Origin: an uncultured Spirochaetaceae bacterium
GTDB lineage: Bacteria > Spirochaetota > Spirochaetia > Sphaerochaetales > Sphaerochaetaceae
Assembly (NCBI GenBank): GCA_945910645.1
Contig: CAMDZB010000011.1
Span: 1-40,539 of the forward strand
Length of the DNA: 40,539 nucleotides
Direction: 5' to 3'
How positions within the stretch are numbered: position 1 is the stretch's first letter; every line of letters starts with the position of its first letter. Position numbers and translations under genes: made by a program. Of this stretch, positions 25,651 through 33,219 are shown in pieces. The notes beneath the pieces are model-generated. The model had not been told where the DNA came from, ran no database searches, and worked only from the letters and a program-made list of their open reading frames with translations.

Positions 25651-27079
25651 TTTTTTTGTTTTTTCTATATTTTTCAACTATCTCCCTTTGAAGTTTGGCA
25701 GCCTCACATGTTGATGGTGGCACATCGAATATACTTCCCGTTTTTGATTCGTTTGAATTTCTTGCGATACACAATTTACAGTAATTTCTATCGTCACAAG
25801 TTAAGCATTTTGGAAAGTCTTTCATACGAAGCTTTCGTAAATACAACACCTCCGGGGAATTATCCCATATATCTTTAAGTGTTTGCTTATTCAAATCTCC
25901 ACAATGATACTCCTGCCACCCTGCACAAGGATACACCATTCCATTTGCAACCATGCATAGTGTTGACATTCCAACTCCACACACTTTGTCATCTGCACTT
26001 ATATCATATTTAGTACTGGTCTCTCCCTCTTTTATGCTTTTTTGAAAAAACACATCATTCTCCAGTTGTCTTTCAATTGCTGTTTTTATATCATCAGCAT
26101 CAAGACGATTAACAAGGTTGTCCGTTGAATGGTCATATCGTGCCATTATTTCAAGATCCACAACAACCATACATTTATTGTTTTGTCCCCAATTAATCAC
26201 GTCTTGAAAAGAATCTTTATTTTGTTTCATCACAGGACAATTAATTTGAAGAGGTATGTTATTAGCAATAAGCCGTTCTATATTATCTTTTGTTTTACAA
26301 AATGAGCCTTTTACAGTTGTTATCGCATCGTGTACTTCCGGAATCATTGAATATAATGACACATTTACTATTGAATCGTTTTTGTATTTTAATGCTTGAA
26401 TTATGTCGTCTGTTAACAAAGTTAAATTAGACAAAACGGTGACTTGTAAATCCAAATCTTTAGCGTACTTTAGAAATTCAATAAAATTTGGATGAACCAT
26501 AGGCTCCCCACCGGAAAAAATGACTGTTAACACTCCCATTTCACTGCATTGTTTCAGAACGCTTTTCATTAATTCGGGCTTTATATCCGCGTTTTTGTAT
26601 TGATGAGGAATATAACAATGAACGCATCGCTCGTTGCATTTACTTGTGAGTTCAATATGAAAGGTTTCAAGATGTGGATGCGTTTTAAAATACTCTCCTA
26701 AAAAATGAGAGGACGACTCTTCTAAGTTTGAGTTTAAAGACAAAAAGTTTAGTTTCCCATTTAACGTTGAGTATTCAAAGCCCTCTTCTTTAAAATTTTC
26801 AATAGAGTCTACAGAAAACAAAAAATTGTCTTTAACCAATTCTTTATAGAAATCTTCAGCATCCTTCTTTATTTCATCACGAGTGATATTAGATTGATAA
26901 AACATCTCATAAAGTTCATCTGCTATCGCATCTATGCTTTTAGGCTCTCTTGATAGACGTTCAACAAAAGTTGCTCCCGTGTTATTTAACACCTTTTCCA
27001 CAGAAGAAGCAGGTTTGATGAGTAGGCCTATATCTCCATATCGCCTAAAATAACAATCCTTTTTCAATCCAAAATACAT
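25643..27079 (-). CDS. Radical SAM/SPASM peptide maturase with N-terminal PqqD-like domain
   Basis: The 478-residue enzyme has three parts. Residues 1-90 resemble a PqqD-like RiPP recognition element (RYGDIGLLIKP, then SIDAIADELYEMF). The radical SAM core has SKCNERCVHCY (Cys 148, 152, 155). The SPASM domain at about 365-460 has nine cysteines, including 367, 375, 385, 393, 425, 428, 434, 437 and 458, enough for two auxiliary iron-sulfur clusters. Such enzymes make thioether or carbon-carbon links in small Cys-containing peptides. It follows the Cys-rich precursor gene after a hairpin and has AAGGGG before its ATG. The class (ranthipeptide, sactipeptide or other) cannot be decided from sequence alone. 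Confidence 0.88.
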   Translation of the reverse strand: MYFGLKKDCYFRRYGDIGLLIKPASSVEKVLNNTGATFVERLSREPKSIDAIADELYEMFYQSNITRDEIKKDAEDFYKELVKDNFLFSVDSIENFKEEGFEYSTLNGKLNFLSLNSNLEESSSHFLGEYFKTHPHLETFHIELTSKCNERCVHCYIPHQYKNADIKPELMKSVLKQCSEMGVLTVIFSGGEPMVHPNFIEFLKYAKDLDLQVTVLSNLTLLTDDIIQALKYKNDSIVNVSLYSMIPEVHDAITTVKGSFCKTKDNIERLIANNIPLQINCPVMKQNKDSFQDVINWGQNNKCMVVVDLEIMARYDHSTDNLVNRLDADDIKTAIERQLENDVFFQKSIKEGETSTKYDISADDKVCGVGMSTLCMVANGMVYPCAGWQEYHCGDLNKQTLKDIWDNSPEVLYLRKLRMKDFPKCLTCDDRNYCKLCIARNSNESKTGSIFDVPPSTCEAAKLQREIVEKYRKNKKNG

Positions 27080-27120
27080 CTAGTTTCCCCTTTTGTTGAT
27101 ATAAATTATTTTATTTATAT

Positions 27121-27144
27121 TAAAAATGGGCTCTTTCGAACCCA
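27121..27144 (-). terminator. Attenuating hairpin after the precursor peptide gene
   Basis: On the minus strand TGGGTTC, a GAAA loop and GAGCCCA form a 7-bp stem with one G-T pair, followed by TTTTT. It lies seven bases after the precursor stop and 42 bases before the maturase ATG. Partial termination here would give more peptide than enzyme, a common layout in RiPP operons. Confidence 0.7.
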
Positions 27145-27151
27145 CTTATGT

Positions 27152-27265
27152 TTAACTGCATCGGCACGTTGCACAACAACCATATCCGTACTTATCAACG
27201 CAACCAGCACTGAAATTGCCGTTTGCTTTAGTCCCAGCAATCACTAAGGGTTTTGTATAAGCCAT
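27152..27265 (-). CDS. Cys-rich RiPP precursor peptide, 37 residues
   Basis: This short gene has a strong AGGAGG six bases before its ATG and encodes 37 residues. The first 21 form a likely leader (MAYTKPLVIAGTKANGNFSA, then G). The core holds five cysteines at positions 22, 30, 31, 34 and 36, with a Gly/Tyr-rich spacer and the end CCATCRCS. It lies between the P-loop gene and the PqqD/radical-SAM/SPASM gene, the usual place for a radical-SAM-modified precursor. No double-glycine protease site is obvious, and no exporter is nearby. Thioether crosslinks at the cysteines are the most likely modification (inference). Confidence 0.82.
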   Translation of the reverse strand: MAYTKPLVIAGTKANGNFSAGCVDKYGYGCCATCRCS

Positions 27266-27293
27266 ATCTTCCTCCTTTTAATTTTATATATCC

Positions 27294-27316
27294 AATTACG
27301 TCTTAAAAACGTAATT
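27294..27316. promoter_or_regulatory. 8-bp inverted repeat upstream of the precursor gene
   Basis: AATTACGT and ACGTAATT form a perfect inverted repeat around seven bases, between the P-loop stop and the precursor ribosome-binding site. No T run follows, so it is more likely an operator or mRNA-stabilising hairpin than a terminator. A weak -10-like TATAAA follows near 27280. Confidence 0.35.
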
Positions 27317-27318
27317 GT

Positions 27319-27831
27319 TTATACCACATTTATTTCTTTAAGTATTTCGTTGGAATGTTTTTTTATATCCGAATCTATTCTCTTATCACCATTACCGTAA
27401 TGAGTTGCTTTTATCGTATAATCTAAAACTTTCTCGCCAACTCTTAGTCCATCTATGAATTTTTCATACAATGCTTCATTCCTTGGATGATCTGTATTCT
27501 CTGATAACAACCAAAAATCAATTGGAGAAGGAGCACCTTTTACAAGGCACTCCATGATAAATAACAAATTATTAATAATTTCTTTTTGGTTATCACCAGG
27601 GCTTGTTATAACAATAGATATTTCTTCCCCTGCCTTATTTTTTCCTTTGAGCAAACAACGATGATCAGATGCTTTGCAATTAGGATCTTGAGTCTTAATA
27701 ACTTGTTCATCTACTTTCTCATAAACGTTAAAACCATACGTCGTCTTTAATTCATTATACACCTTATCTAAAATAGATGTTTTACCAGAATTGCTTGCAC
27801 CACTAACTTTGATAATTTTATTGAAAAGCAT
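27319..27831 (-). CDS. P-loop NTPase of the RiPP cluster
   Basis: The 170-residue protein begins with a Walker A motif, GASNSGKTS (residues 11-19), followed by a helix and a strand ending VITSPGDN, which could be the Walker B/switch region. It resembles small dNMP kinase- or MobB-type P-loop proteins but I cannot assign it. Five acidic or Cys-containing turns (DPNCKASDHRC) are notable. It is first in the operon, 53 bases upstream of the precursor. The leader next to its ATG contains nine consecutive G (27838-27846), partly acting as ribosome-binding site. A role in peptide maturation energy supply, immunity or regulation is possible (inference). Confidence 0.6.
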   Translation of the reverse strand: MLFNKIIKVSGASNSGKTSILDKVYNELKTTYGFNVYEKVDEQVIKTQDPNCKASDHRCLLKGKNKAGEEISIVITSPGDNQKEIINNLLFIMECLVKGAPSPIDFWLLSENTDHPRNEALYEKFIDGLRVGEKVLDYTIKATHYGNGDKRIDSDIKKHSNEILKEINVV

Positions 27832-27837
27832 CTCTCA

Positions 27838-27897
27838 CCCCCCCCCTATTTTAACAAGACAGTGAGATTTTACAACAAAAAAAAAAAAACGTGTCAA
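27838..27897 (-). promoter_or_regulatory. RiPP operon promoter region with T13 and G9 tracts
   Basis: Two overlapping promoters can be read on the minus strand. One has TTGACA (27892-27897) and TAAAAT (27867-27872) with a 19-base spacer containing thirteen T (27877-27889). The other has TTGTAA (27870-27875) and TAAAAT (27848-27853) with 16 bases. A run of nine G (27838-27846) follows, six bases before the ATG of the P-loop gene. Both homopolymers are positioned to change transcription or translation when their length varies. Confidence 0.5.
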
Positions 27898-27971
27898 TAA
27901 GTCAACAAGAGAACGAAAATATGAAAACCCTTAATATTCCACCAATTACACAATACGACAATTTAATCAGG

Positions 27972-28187
27972 TGTTTTCCATACATCAATAATGCTTGTTA
28001 TTTCACAAAATTGCAATATTACGAAATAATGGGCGAATTTTCTCTCCGTTATTTCGCACATGATAGAGGTGAATCGGGCTTTTAAATACGATTCACCTGA
28101 TATACTAAACCTGCATCTTTCAACCAAAGAAGAACTATGGCATATCCGAAAAGTTATGCTTTGTGCACTACTTGAGGAAGGCCGTGC
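27972..28187. repeat. 216-bp repeat, copy 1
   Basis: It is about 97% identical, without gaps, to 31245-31460 (seven differences counted by eye). It contains a perfect 10-bp inverted repeat AGGTGAATCG/CGATTCACCT (28067-28098), an 8-bp inverted repeat CGAAATAA/TTATTTCG (28022-28056) and a further GAAATAA half-site. On the minus strand it ends in ATGGAAAAC, which here runs into a stop after four codons, whereas in copy 2 it is the start of fic. The open frames crossing it on both strands are short and not convincing. Confidence 0.85.
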
Positions 28188-28219
28188 TGACTTCAGAAAA
28201 GACGCCCAAGATCCAAGGA

Positions 28220-28966
28220 TTATTTTTTTACTTGCCACCACGATACACTATTAAGGCGTATAACCAATATAAACACCAACAACAGCAACAACTCGACCGT
28301 TATGAAAGACAAAAACAAGAACAAGTCGCAAAAGAACAAAGCTATAAGATGAAGAGTGAGCAACATGCTGAACAACACAAGAAAGAAAAATACAAAAATA
28401 ATGTTGAGTTTTGACGGTGAATACGGGCCACTGTCCAGTTTGAATATATCTTCAGTTTTATTAAATTCAGATGTTAGGTCCAAATTAGGATCGTTTGCAT
28501 AGTTCTTCATTTTATCAATTACTCCGTGCTCAGGAGTATATATTCTTGATTCAACAGCGTCATAAGTTCCTTTTGCTCCTCTTGCTATTCTAAACCAAAT
28601 ATATGACACAATAATCCCCATTGTTGAAATTACACTTGCCAATGAATTAAACAGCGAATCCGACAATAACATAGGAATATTTTTAATGGAATGCAATTCT
28701 ACTATTTTAATTAGCAAGGCTCCGTACCCCGTGAGTATCAACACCAGGAATGTTGATACAAACACAGAACGCTGCCAAAATAATTGTAACTCTGTGTCGT
28801 ATCGCTTGTTTTGAAATTCCAGGTATTTGTAAAAAGCTTCACGCTCTTTTTCATTCTTTGACTTTTTTCTTGAAATATTATTTCTATTTGACTTTTTGCT
28901 TGAAATATTATTTCTATTTGATTGAATAGCAACTATTATTTGATTTACTCTTAATGGTTTTGGCAT
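28220..28966 (-). CDS. Multi-spanning membrane protein, RipA-like
   Basis: The 248-residue protein has a basic N-terminus, then LEFQNKRYDTELQLFWQRSV and about four membrane segments (around residues 68-90, 105-125, 185-205 and 215-235), ending in SWWQVKK. The FWQR motif before the first membrane segment resembles the RipA-type octameric membrane proteins, but I hold this loosely. A 30-bp tandem duplication (28863-28922) repeats SNRNNIS.KK near the N-terminus. An AAAGGA site precedes the ATG. It is the last gene of a minus-strand operon starting at the zinc-ribbon gene. Function unknown. Confidence 0.55.
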   Translation of the reverse strand: MPKPLRVNQIIVAIQSNRNNISSKKSNRNNISRKKSKNEKEREAFYKYLEFQNKRYDTELQLFWQRSVFVSTFLVLILTGYGALLIKIVELHSIKNIPMLLSDSLFNSLASVISTMGIIVSYIWFRIARGAKGTYDAVESRIYTPEHGVIDKMKNYANDPNLDLTSEFNKTEDIFKLDSGPYSPSKLNIIFVFFFLVLFSMLLTLHLIALFFCDLFLFLSFITVELLLLLVFILVIRLNSVSWWQVKK

Positions 28967-28981
28967 AAAAATTTTCCTTTA

Positions 28982-29311
28982 TTATTTCCAAAACTTATCG
29001 TCCTTATGACCGTCGATATAACCTTGAAGATAATCACGGTTTTTTGAATCTGGTGCACTAGGTGTTGTGTTATTCTTCCTATCGTCTGCTCCTTGAATAT
29101 AGCCCTCATAGTATTCTGGTTTTTTCTTTATATCTTGATCAATTTCTTTCTTTTCAATACTAAGCGAAATAAACTTGCAAACAAGATGAATGACAATTGA
29201 TGCAACAACAATCAAAAATACAAAGAGAATAAATTTAATTATATTTTCTACACTATTAAACTTAAACAAATTAATAATATTAACTAGCATTATTTGAAAA
29301 TCATCTTTCAT
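28982..29311 (-). CDS. Small single-span membrane protein
   Basis: The 109-residue protein has one long hydrophobic segment (about residues 24-48: FILFVFLIVVASIVIHLVC) and a charged C-terminal half with two GYI.G elements (EGYIQGADDRKNN and QGYIDGHKDDK). GGGAG precedes the ATG. It lies 15 bases before the RipA-like gene, so they are co-transcribed. I do not recognise the family. Confidence 0.55.
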   Translation of the reverse strand: MKDDFQIMLVNIINLFKFNSVENIIKFILFVFLIVVASIVIHLVCKFISLSIEKKEIDQDIKKKPEYYEGYIQGADDRKNNTTPSAPDSKNRDYLQGYIDGHKDDKFWK

Positions 29312-29336
29312 TAATATTTTTCTCCCTTTTTACCAC

Positions 29337-29696
29337 TTACTGTATATTATACTGTATATCTCCGTCTGTACAGTGAACAACAGAGAGAGGAAAATCATCC
29401 GCCCAATAAGAATCTTTACTTACATTTCTCCACTGTTCCCTCGTACCGGTATAATGTATCTCAGTAAGACCACTACATCCAAAGAAGGCCTCATACCCTA
29501 TTTCCGTTACGCTGTCAGGTATCGTAATACTTGTAAGACCACTACATCCATAGAAGGCTTCCCCCCCTATTACCGTTACGCTGTCAGGTATAGTAATACT
29601 TGTAAGACCACTACATTTATAAAAGGCATCGTATCCAATTGACGTTATTCCATCTTGTAACACCACTTCACGTAGCGTTTCATTACCATCATCGTC
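29337..29696 (-). pseudogene. BspA-type leucine-rich-repeat fragment
   Basis: The frame contains three LRR_5 repeats of about 23 residues (for example FYGCSGLTSITIPDSV) and a C-terminal end (YTGTREQW, then VHCTDGD) usual for BspA-like proteins. There is no ATG or signal peptide. The frame is closed by a TAG at 29697, just after the zinc-ribbon stop, and begins in mid-domain with NETLREVVLQDGITSIG. It is best explained as the surviving tail of a longer protein, perhaps once fused to another N-terminus. A GTG at 29664 could in principle start a 109-residue protein. Confidence 0.65.
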
Positions 29697-29699
29697 CTA

Positions 29700-29942
29700 T
29701 TACCACCAACCCTTTTTCTTAGAGTTTCTTCTTGCCTTGTTATCATTATATCCTTCAGAAAATGTCCTCCAAAGACTTGCTCCAAAGCTCTGACTTGAAC
29801 CACAATATGGACAATGTTTGGCTTCTTCTGGAATTAAATTGCCACACACTTCACACTTTTTATTATTGCCTAATATTGCCCCGCAAGACATACAATAACT
29901 CATACCATCAGGATTCTCTTTGCCACATTTTTTGCAAATCAT
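29700..29942 (-). CDS. Double zinc-ribbon protein
   Basis: The 80-residue protein has two zinc ribbons: ICKKCGKENPDGMSYCMSCG (residues about 2-21) and CEVCGNLIPEEAKHCPYCGS. A basic tail ends KKKGWW. AAAGGAGGG precedes the ATG. It opens a minus-strand operon under a promoter with a twelve-T spacer. Such small zinc-ribbon proteins in gut bacteria often precede membrane or LRR domains; a specific function cannot be given. Confidence 0.75.
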   Translation of the reverse strand: MICKKCGKENPDGMSYCMSCGAILGNNKKCEVCGNLIPEEAKHCPYCGSSQSFGASLWRTFSEGYNDNKARRNSKKKGWW

Positions 29943-29972
29943 AATTTTCCCTCCTTTTACAGAATATGTGAA

Positions 29973-30000
29973 ATTTTACCAAAAAAAAAAAACAAATCAA
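29973..30000 (-). promoter_or_regulatory. Zinc-ribbon operon promoter with a twelve-T spacer tract
   Basis: On the minus strand TTGATT (29995-30000) and TAAAAT (29973-29978) are spaced by 16 bases, of which twelve are consecutive T (29981-29992). The sequence around the -10 box (GTAAAATTTCAC) matches that of the RiPP promoter (GTAAAATCTCAC), suggesting a shared promoter type. Confidence 0.55.
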
Positions 30001-30111
30001 CATTCGGAAAAGACATAGGATTATGCCTGTATTATATTACGAAAGCACCCGACATCAAGTCGCGGATTATTATCAAAAGACACATATGCAACGTTTTTAG
30101 TATCCGATTAC

Positions 30112-31254
30112 TCAAAGATTATGTTTAAGGATAGCCAAATATTCACCAACTCCAAACACCCTATTCCTTTGTTTTTTACCATTAATCTCATTAACAATTC
30201 CCAAGTCTTTCATTTTTAAAACTATTGAAGACACACCATTATATGACAAGTTCAAGTCGCTTTGTGCCTTTCCTATACTAAAAATCGGATGTTCTTTTAT
30301 GTAATCGAGAAACAACCTCTGAACCATAGTTTTAGGTTTCAATATGTTTTCATATTTCTTGAAAATCTGATTTATTGCCTTTGACGTTTGTGCAACGTCT
30401 ACGGCTGTTTCGCTGACACCTTTTATAAAGAACTTTACCCATTGTTCATAATTACCGTTTTTTCTTACCTCCCCCAAACGATCGTAATACTCCCTTTGAT
30501 TGGCTTTTAAATACAACGACATATACAGTATCGGTTTTTTAATACACTCATATGAAAGCAACATAAGTGTGATAAGCATTCGACCTATCCTGCCATTACC
30601 GTCTAAGAATGGGTGTATTGTTTCAAATTGATAATGCACTAGTGCAACTTTTAGAAGTGCAACCATATCGGATGTGTTTATAAACTTCTCAAGTTCACTC
30701 ATGCACTCATTCATATCACTGACATTAGGAGGAACATAAACAGCTGTGTTTATATTGCTTTTAGAATTACCAATCCAATTTTGGCTTTTTCTAAACTCTC
30801 CGCGAGCCTTTTCACTTCCTCTGGTATTATCAAGAAGAATGGAATGGGTTTCACATAACAGCCTTGATGAAATAGGCAAAACATTCATTCTCTCTAACGC
30901 ATAGTTTAGTGCCTTAACATAGTTAACAACATCCTTTATATCCTCATCACTATCTGATGCAAATTCCGGAGATAACACATCTTCAAGTGTAGCTTGTGTA
31001 CCTTCTATTTGACTGCTTAAAAGTGCCTCCCTTCTTACATATGAGGCAATAAATAAATCTGTGTTTGGAATAAGTTCTGATGTTATGTTCATTTCAGAAA
31101 TATCGTTATACGCTTTTGTAAGAATAAATAACAATTCATTATCAATATTAAGTGACGGATAAGGTGGCAAAGCGTTTGGCCGATAAGAATAATACGAGGC
31201 ATCTTCCAAATAAACCTTTACATATTTTCCACTTCGTGAACTTATGTTTTCCAT
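30112..31254 (-). CDS. Fic-family AMP-transferase with winged-helix C-terminus
   Basis: The 380-residue protein has the Fic active site HPFLDGNGRIGR (about residue 213), which transfers AMP from ATP to protein hydroxyl groups. The inhibitory-helix motif SSQIEG (about residues 79-84) is N-terminal, so this is a class II, self-inhibited Fic protein. The N-terminal DUF4172-type region and a C-terminal winged helix (YIKEHPIFSIGKAQSDLNLS) are typical of the group. The ATG lies at the edge of the 216-bp repeat, which thereby supplies its upstream region; no clear ribosome-binding site is present. Targets are unknown. Confidence 0.88.
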   Translation of the reverse strand: MENISSRSGKYVKVYLEDASYYSYRPNALPPYPSLNIDNELLFILTKAYNDISEMNITSELIPNTDLFIASYVRREALLSSQIEGTQATLEDVLSPEFASDSDEDIKDVVNYVKALNYALERMNVLPISSRLLCETHSILLDNTRGSEKARGEFRKSQNWIGNSKSNINTAVYVPPNVSDMNECMSELEKFINTSDMVALLKVALVHYQFETIHPFLDGNGRIGRMLITLMLLSYECIKKPILYMSLYLKANQREYYDRLGEVRKNGNYEQWVKFFIKGVSETAVDVAQTSKAINQIFKKYENILKPKTMVQRLFLDYIKEHPIFSIGKAQSDLNLSYNGVSSIVLKMKDLGIVNEINGKKQRNRVFGVGEYLAILKHNL

Positions 31255-31460
31255 ACATCAATAATGCTTGTTATTTCATAAAATTGCAATATTACGAAAT
31301 AATGAGCGAATTTTCTCTCCGTTATTTCGCACATGATAGAGGTGAATCGGGCTTTTTAATACGATTCACCTGATATACTAAACCTGCATCTTTCAACCAA
31401 AGAAGAACTATGTCATGTCCGAAAAGTTGTACTTTGTGCACTACTTGAGGAAGGCCGTGC
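31245..31460. repeat. 216-bp repeat, copy 2, upstream of fic
   Basis: It is the partner of 27972-28187 in the same orientation, with the same inverted repeats (AGGTGAATCG/CGATTCACCT conserved). Its minus-strand end holds the fic start codon. The remaining bases to 31585 hold the leader of the next plus-strand gene (TAAGGAGGG before its ATG) and no other feature I can support. Confidence 0.85.
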
Positions 31461-31585
31461 GATCCTCGGAAAGATTTATTAAAAGTCTACAGAATTTCTC
31501 GGAAATGACAATTATTGAACATTTTGATATATTTATATCTACAAACTGATAATATGTTGTTTTTTACGCATCATAAGGAGGGAAA

Positions 31586-33184
31586 ATGAAAAAGATACAT
31601 TCCGTTTTAATTGCATTAGCACTAAGCCTTTTATGTATCGGTTGCCCGACTGGTAGCAGCGGAAAACTCTCTGCACCAATTCTGTCGCATAAAACAGGAG
31701 AATATGACTCCCCTATAACCGTAACGGTTTATTCTCACGACAGTTTTGCTGTAATGTATTATACAACAGACGGTTCAAAACCCTCTAAAGATCACGGAGC
31801 CTTTATATACAGCGGAAACACCATAGACATTGATAAGAATACAACATTAAGAATTATATCAACAGCTCCGGGCTATACCGATTCCGAGGAAACCAAGGCG
31901 GTATACACAATTAATTATCTTGAAAAACCCATTATCAGTGTATCGGACGGCACATATGCATATCAACAAACCGTTACAATAACATCAAATGATCCCGAAG
32001 CAAAGGTTTTTTATTCAACAAATCCCCAGCTGACAAGTTATACAGAATATAGCGCCCCCATTGACATTACCACCGATACCAAAATAATGGCATTTGCAAA
32101 AAAAGGTGATATTATCTCCAACACCGCGATATCAGAAATAAATATTTATAACGGAAGCGAACAGTTAATAGTATTTGGCAGAAAAGATACCAACAAAGGC
32201 GTTTTATACAGAAATACCGGAACAAAAGAAGTATCCGACAAATACGGAGCAACAGAGATGATTGAACTATCTAACGGATCAATTGGTCTAATAGGCTCTA
32301 ACAATACAACAGGTTATTTTGCAACATTGGATGCAAGCGATGAGATAAAAATTTACAATCTGCCGCAGAGCGGAGCCGGAAGCGACATATGTGAATATAA
32401 CGGCAATACCTACATATCAGGATGGGCAAGAGCTACAGGAAAACGGGTGCAGGCATATCTGTTTTATAAACAGGATGCAGAAGAATCATTTACTCCTATA
32501 TGCTTGGAAGAAGACACTGTTACGTCATTTTCCAAAGCATTCGGCGTTACAACAAAAGATGGTATTGTTTATGTTGTAGGAACAAAAGACATTGATGGGG
32601 TGAAAAAGCCCTACTACTGGAAGGTTGACTTAAATGTTTTAAACAATCCGTCGGTTGAGGGTGGAATAATTAAAGACATTCAAGGAGAAGCAAAGGATAT
32701 TGCAATAAGCCAGGACGGAACATTTTATATCACAGGGCAACTTAATAATGATTCGTATATATGGTTTGGCAGCAGTTTATCTTCACTCACAGAGGGACTA
32801 TTGTGTATTGCAGGCACAGGTGCAAAACTGTCAGTATCAGGCAATCGCGTTTTTGCCGTAAACAGCACAGGTAATCTTGGCATGCTTTATGAAATAAATA
32901 AAGACGCTACGGAAGGACACTATACCGACAACGCCTATTCTTTTGACGATGTTAAATTTGCAAATGTGTACGCAAAAGATGAAAACAACATATATATCAC
33001 GGGTTCTAAAGTTGACATAGCACCAGATGAGAAAACAACGCTTGGTTATTCTCTTTGGACAAAAGCAACCAGAAATCCCACAAGCGACTATTTTGAATTT
33101 GGAGATGCTGTTCTGCTTGATTCTACTAAAATCTCAGGTACTTATACAGAAAGAAACTCAGCTGTTGCCGTTATTGTAAAATAG
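31586..33184 (+). CDS. Lipoprotein with chitobiase C-terminal-type domains and a propeller-like region
   Basis: The 532-residue protein has a signal peptide with lipobox LLCIGC (Cys 20). Two beta-rich modules follow: ITVTVYSHDSFAVMYYTTDG and TVTITSNDPEAKVFYSTN. These match the CHB_HEX_C_1 pattern of chitobiase C-terminal domains, each of about 75 residues. From residue 190 on there are about six short repeats of the type IYVVGTKDIDG, TFYITGQLND and NIYITGSKVD, suggesting a beta-propeller. It is exported and probably binds a glycan or protein. AAGGAGGG precedes the ATG. No operon partner is visible. Confidence 0.75.
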   Translation: MKKIHSVLIALALSLLCIGCPTGSSGKLSAPILSHKTGEYDSPITVTVYSHDSFAVMYYTTDGSKPSKDHGAFIYSGNTIDIDKNTTLRIISTAPGYTDSEETKAVYTINYLEKPIISVSDGTYAYQQTVTITSNDPEAKVFYSTNPQLTSYTEYSAPIDITTDTKIMAFAKKGDIISNTAISEINIYNGSEQLIVFGRKDTNKGVLYRNTGTKEVSDKYGATEMIELSNGSIGLIGSNNTTGYFATLDASDEIKIYNLPQSGAGSDICEYNGNTYISGWARATGKRVQAYLFYKQDAEESFTPICLEEDTVTSFSKAFGVTTKDGIVYVVGTKDIDGVKKPYYWKVDLNVLNNPSVEGGIIKDIQGEAKDIAISQDGTFYITGQLNNDSYIWFGSSLSSLTEGLLCIAGTGAKLSVSGNRVFAVNSTGNLGMLYEINKDATEGHYTDNAYSFDDVKFANVYAKDENNIYITGSKVDIAPDEKTTLGYSLWTKATRNPTSDYFEFGDAVLLDSTKISGTYTERNSAVAVIVK

Positions 33185-33219
33185 TATGGAACTATGTGCC
33201 ATAAGAAAAAGAAGAGCAA

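Noticed and set aside
27963-28254. Open frames on both strands across the 216-bp repeat (92 residues on minus, 64 on plus)
   Set aside because: The frames depend on the repeat, lack ribosome-binding sites and show no domain. The repeat is better explained as a control or mobile sequence.
28163-28414. Gln/Lys-rich plus-strand frame that looks like a coiled coil
   Set aside because: It is the antisense shadow of the membrane protein at 28220-28966; the composition comes from the hydrophobic codons on the other strand.
31152-31373. 73-residue plus-strand frame across repeat copy 2 and the fic start
   Set aside because: It overlaps the fic coding region in antisense and has no start signals.
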